A DNA stretch of 41,256 nt from NCBI GenBank assembly GCA_004356455.1, contig SMWZ01000085.1, positions 1 through 41,256 on the forward strand, given 5' to 3'. The notes beneath the pieces are model-generated. The model was not told the DNA's origin. It was given only the letters and a program-made list of their open reading frames with translations, and did no database searches. The DNA is from Deltaproteobacteria bacterium. GTDB taxonomy: Bacteria; Myxococcota_A; UBA9160; SZUA-336. Shown here in pieces: positions 40,346 through 41,256 of this stretch; the stretch's first letter is position 1; every line of letters starts with the position of its first letter. The translations under genes were made by a program, and so were the position numbers.

Positions 40346-41212
40346 ATGCCACAGCGAGGTCAGGGGGGCAAGCTCAGGGCCGGTGAGTTCGCGAAGTATC
40401 ACGGACTGGGAAACGACTATGTCGTAATCGACTCGAAGACCTTCGGCATGCGCTTGACCCCGGTCCGGATTCGCAGGCTCTGCAATCGCAATACGGGACT
40501 GGGCTCCGATGGAATCCTCGCCCTCACCCCCAGTCGCCGGGCCGATTTCGGTCTGCGGATCTTCAACCCCGACGGCTCCGAGGCGGAGAAGAGCGGCAAC
40601 GGCCTGCGTATCCTGTCGCGCTTTCTCTACGACTTCGGCTATACACGACGCAAGATATTTTCGATCGATACCAAAGGTGGCCTGGTCAGTGCCGAGCTGA
40701 GCTTACGCGGGAAGGAGGTCAGCCGCGTGAGCGTGGAGATGGGACAGGCCACGTTTTGGAGCGACGAGATTCCGGTGCGAGGACCCAGGCGCGAGGTCAT
40801 CGACGAGCAGCTGGTCGTGGGGTCGCGGACGCTGCGAGTGACCTGTGTCTCGGTGGGTAATCCCCACTGCGTGATCTTCGTGCCGGAGCTCTCCTCGCAC
40901 GAGCTGCAGAAGTTCGGCACGCTGCTCGAGCATCACTCGAGTTTTCCCAGGCGCAGCAACGTGCAGTTCGCACGCGTGGCCTCGCCCAAGCTGATCGATG
41001 TGCTGATCTGGGAGCGGGGCGCGGGCGAGACCGCGGCTTCGGGCTCGTCGGCCTGCGCGGTGGTGGCGGCGGCCCGTCGTAACAAGCTCGTCGGGCGACG
41101 GGTTCAGGTGCGAATGCCCGGCGGCAAGCTCTCGATCGAGATCAGCGATGACTACTCCCTGCGCATGACCGGTCCCAGCACGCCCGTCTATCGCGGCCGC
41201 ATACTCTACTAG
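40346..41212 (+). CDS. dapF: Diaminopimelate epimerase homologue with both catalytic Cys replaced by Ser
   Basis: 288 aa. The DapF fold is clear: FAKYHGLGNDYVVID opens the first half, FNPDGSEAEKSGNGLR is the first active-site motif, VSVGNPHCVIF and RSNVQF are conserved, and ERGAGETAASGSSACAVVAA is the second active-site motif. In DapF the two catalytic bases are Cys (E. coli ACGNGAR-type and ACGTGACA); here both positions are Ser (Ser83, AGC; Ser232, TCG). A strong GGAGG lies 7 nt before the ATG. Classical meso/LL-diaminopimelate epimerisation is uncertain; a different substrate or mechanism is possible. The TAG stop codon opens a copy of the dispersed repeat that begins at 41210. Confidence 0.8.
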   Translation: MPQRGQGGKLRAGEFAKYHGLGNDYVVIDSKTFGMRLTPVRIRRLCNRNTGLGSDGILALTPSRRADFGLRIFNPDGSEAEKSGNGLRILSRFLYDFGYTRRKIFSIDTKGGLVSAELSLRGKEVSRVSVEMGQATFWSDEIPVRGPRREVIDEQLVVGSRTLRVTCVSVGNPHCVIFVPELSSHELQKFGTLLEHHSSFPRRSNVQFARVASPKLIDVLIWERGAGETAASGSSACAVVAAARRNKLVGRRVQVRMPGGKLSIEISDDYSLRMTGPSTPVYRGRILY

Positions 41213-41235
41213 CGCGGTAGCGGCGAGCAGAGCTC
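41210..41235 (+). repeat. Truncated copy of the 82-bp repeat at the dapF stop codon
   Basis: TAGCGCGGTAGCGGCGAGC is followed by AGAGCTC, identical to the first 26 bp of the tandem unit at 31239; the identity with 31236 extends three bases further upstream. It then diverges, so only the first hairpin half is kept. As in the other copy, the repeat starts on a stop codon. Confidence 0.8.
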
Positions 41236-41256
41236 TACTACCCGGGTATCGGCCGG

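Noticed and set aside
1..41256. CRISPR array, prophage, transposase or defence island
   Set aside because: No regularly spaced repeats, no phage structural genes, transposases, recombinases or known defence domains were seen on either strand.

Overview
The window is GC-rich chromosomal DNA with tightly packed genes, many 1-4 nt stop/start overlaps (ATGA, GTGA, TGATG) and frequent GTG starts. The gene set suggests an uncultured, Gram-negative, flagellated bacterium of the broad deltaproteobacterial kind (Myxococcota/Desulfobacterota-like). Pointers are lipoproteins, an outer-membrane-style ECF sigma cassette, MotA/MotB, a Leptospira-type citramalate synthase and a secreted protein with a short Cys-rich insert. 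This taxonomic call is an inference from gene content and no marker gene fixes it.

Layout. 1-3.9 kb is a sparse, repeat-rich accessory stretch. It holds a Tat-exported class V aminotransferase between two ~73-bp direct repeats, a membrane-anchored protein of unknown function, a small ORF, a DUF2255-like protein, three copies of a ~29-bp repeat, and two tRNA 3'-end fragments. 3.98-5.4 kb is a leucine-biosynthesis unit: promoter, 30-codon leader peptide with a Leu run, competing antiterminator and terminator hairpins, then a LeuA-type synthase without the regulatory domain. 5.5-8.5 kb has a membrane metallophosphoesterase and a motA-motB locus in which motA is interrupted by one in-frame TAA. 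8.6-13.5 kb has a thiolase-like protein lacking the nucleophilic Cys, divergent from a signal peptide peptidase SppA, then a SRPBCC protein, an alpha/beta hydrolase and a small membrane protein. 13.6-15.5 kb (minus) is an ECF sigma / anti-sigma / small protein / DUF3106 operon. 15.8-20.5 kb is cimA followed by two lipoproteins.

20.4-26.7 kb (minus) carries a C4 zinc-ribbon coiled-coil protein, an RNase H-like protein, a TPR-zincin protein and the glycolate oxidase set glcD-glcE-glcF. 26.8-31.2 kb has an SDR, a large secreted alpha/beta hydrolase and two VOC proteins. 31.2-33.6 kb has an 82-bp tandem duplication, an Hsp15-like S4 protein and a GT-B/TPR fusion (minus). 33.9-41.2 kb has a type IA topoisomerase, the agmatine-to-putrescine pair aguB-aguA, an EamA transporter, a methyltransferase (minus) and a DapF homologue in which both catalytic Cys are Ser.

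Together the window covers branched-chain amino acid entry steps (LeuA for leucine, CimA for threonine-independent isoleucine), polyamine synthesis, glycolate oxidation, motility and envelope maintenance. The strongest new observations are the leu attenuator, the motA nonsense codon, the Cys-to-Ser changes in the DapF and thiolase homologues, and the repeat families. I found no CRISPR array, prophage, intact insertion sequence or obvious new defence system.
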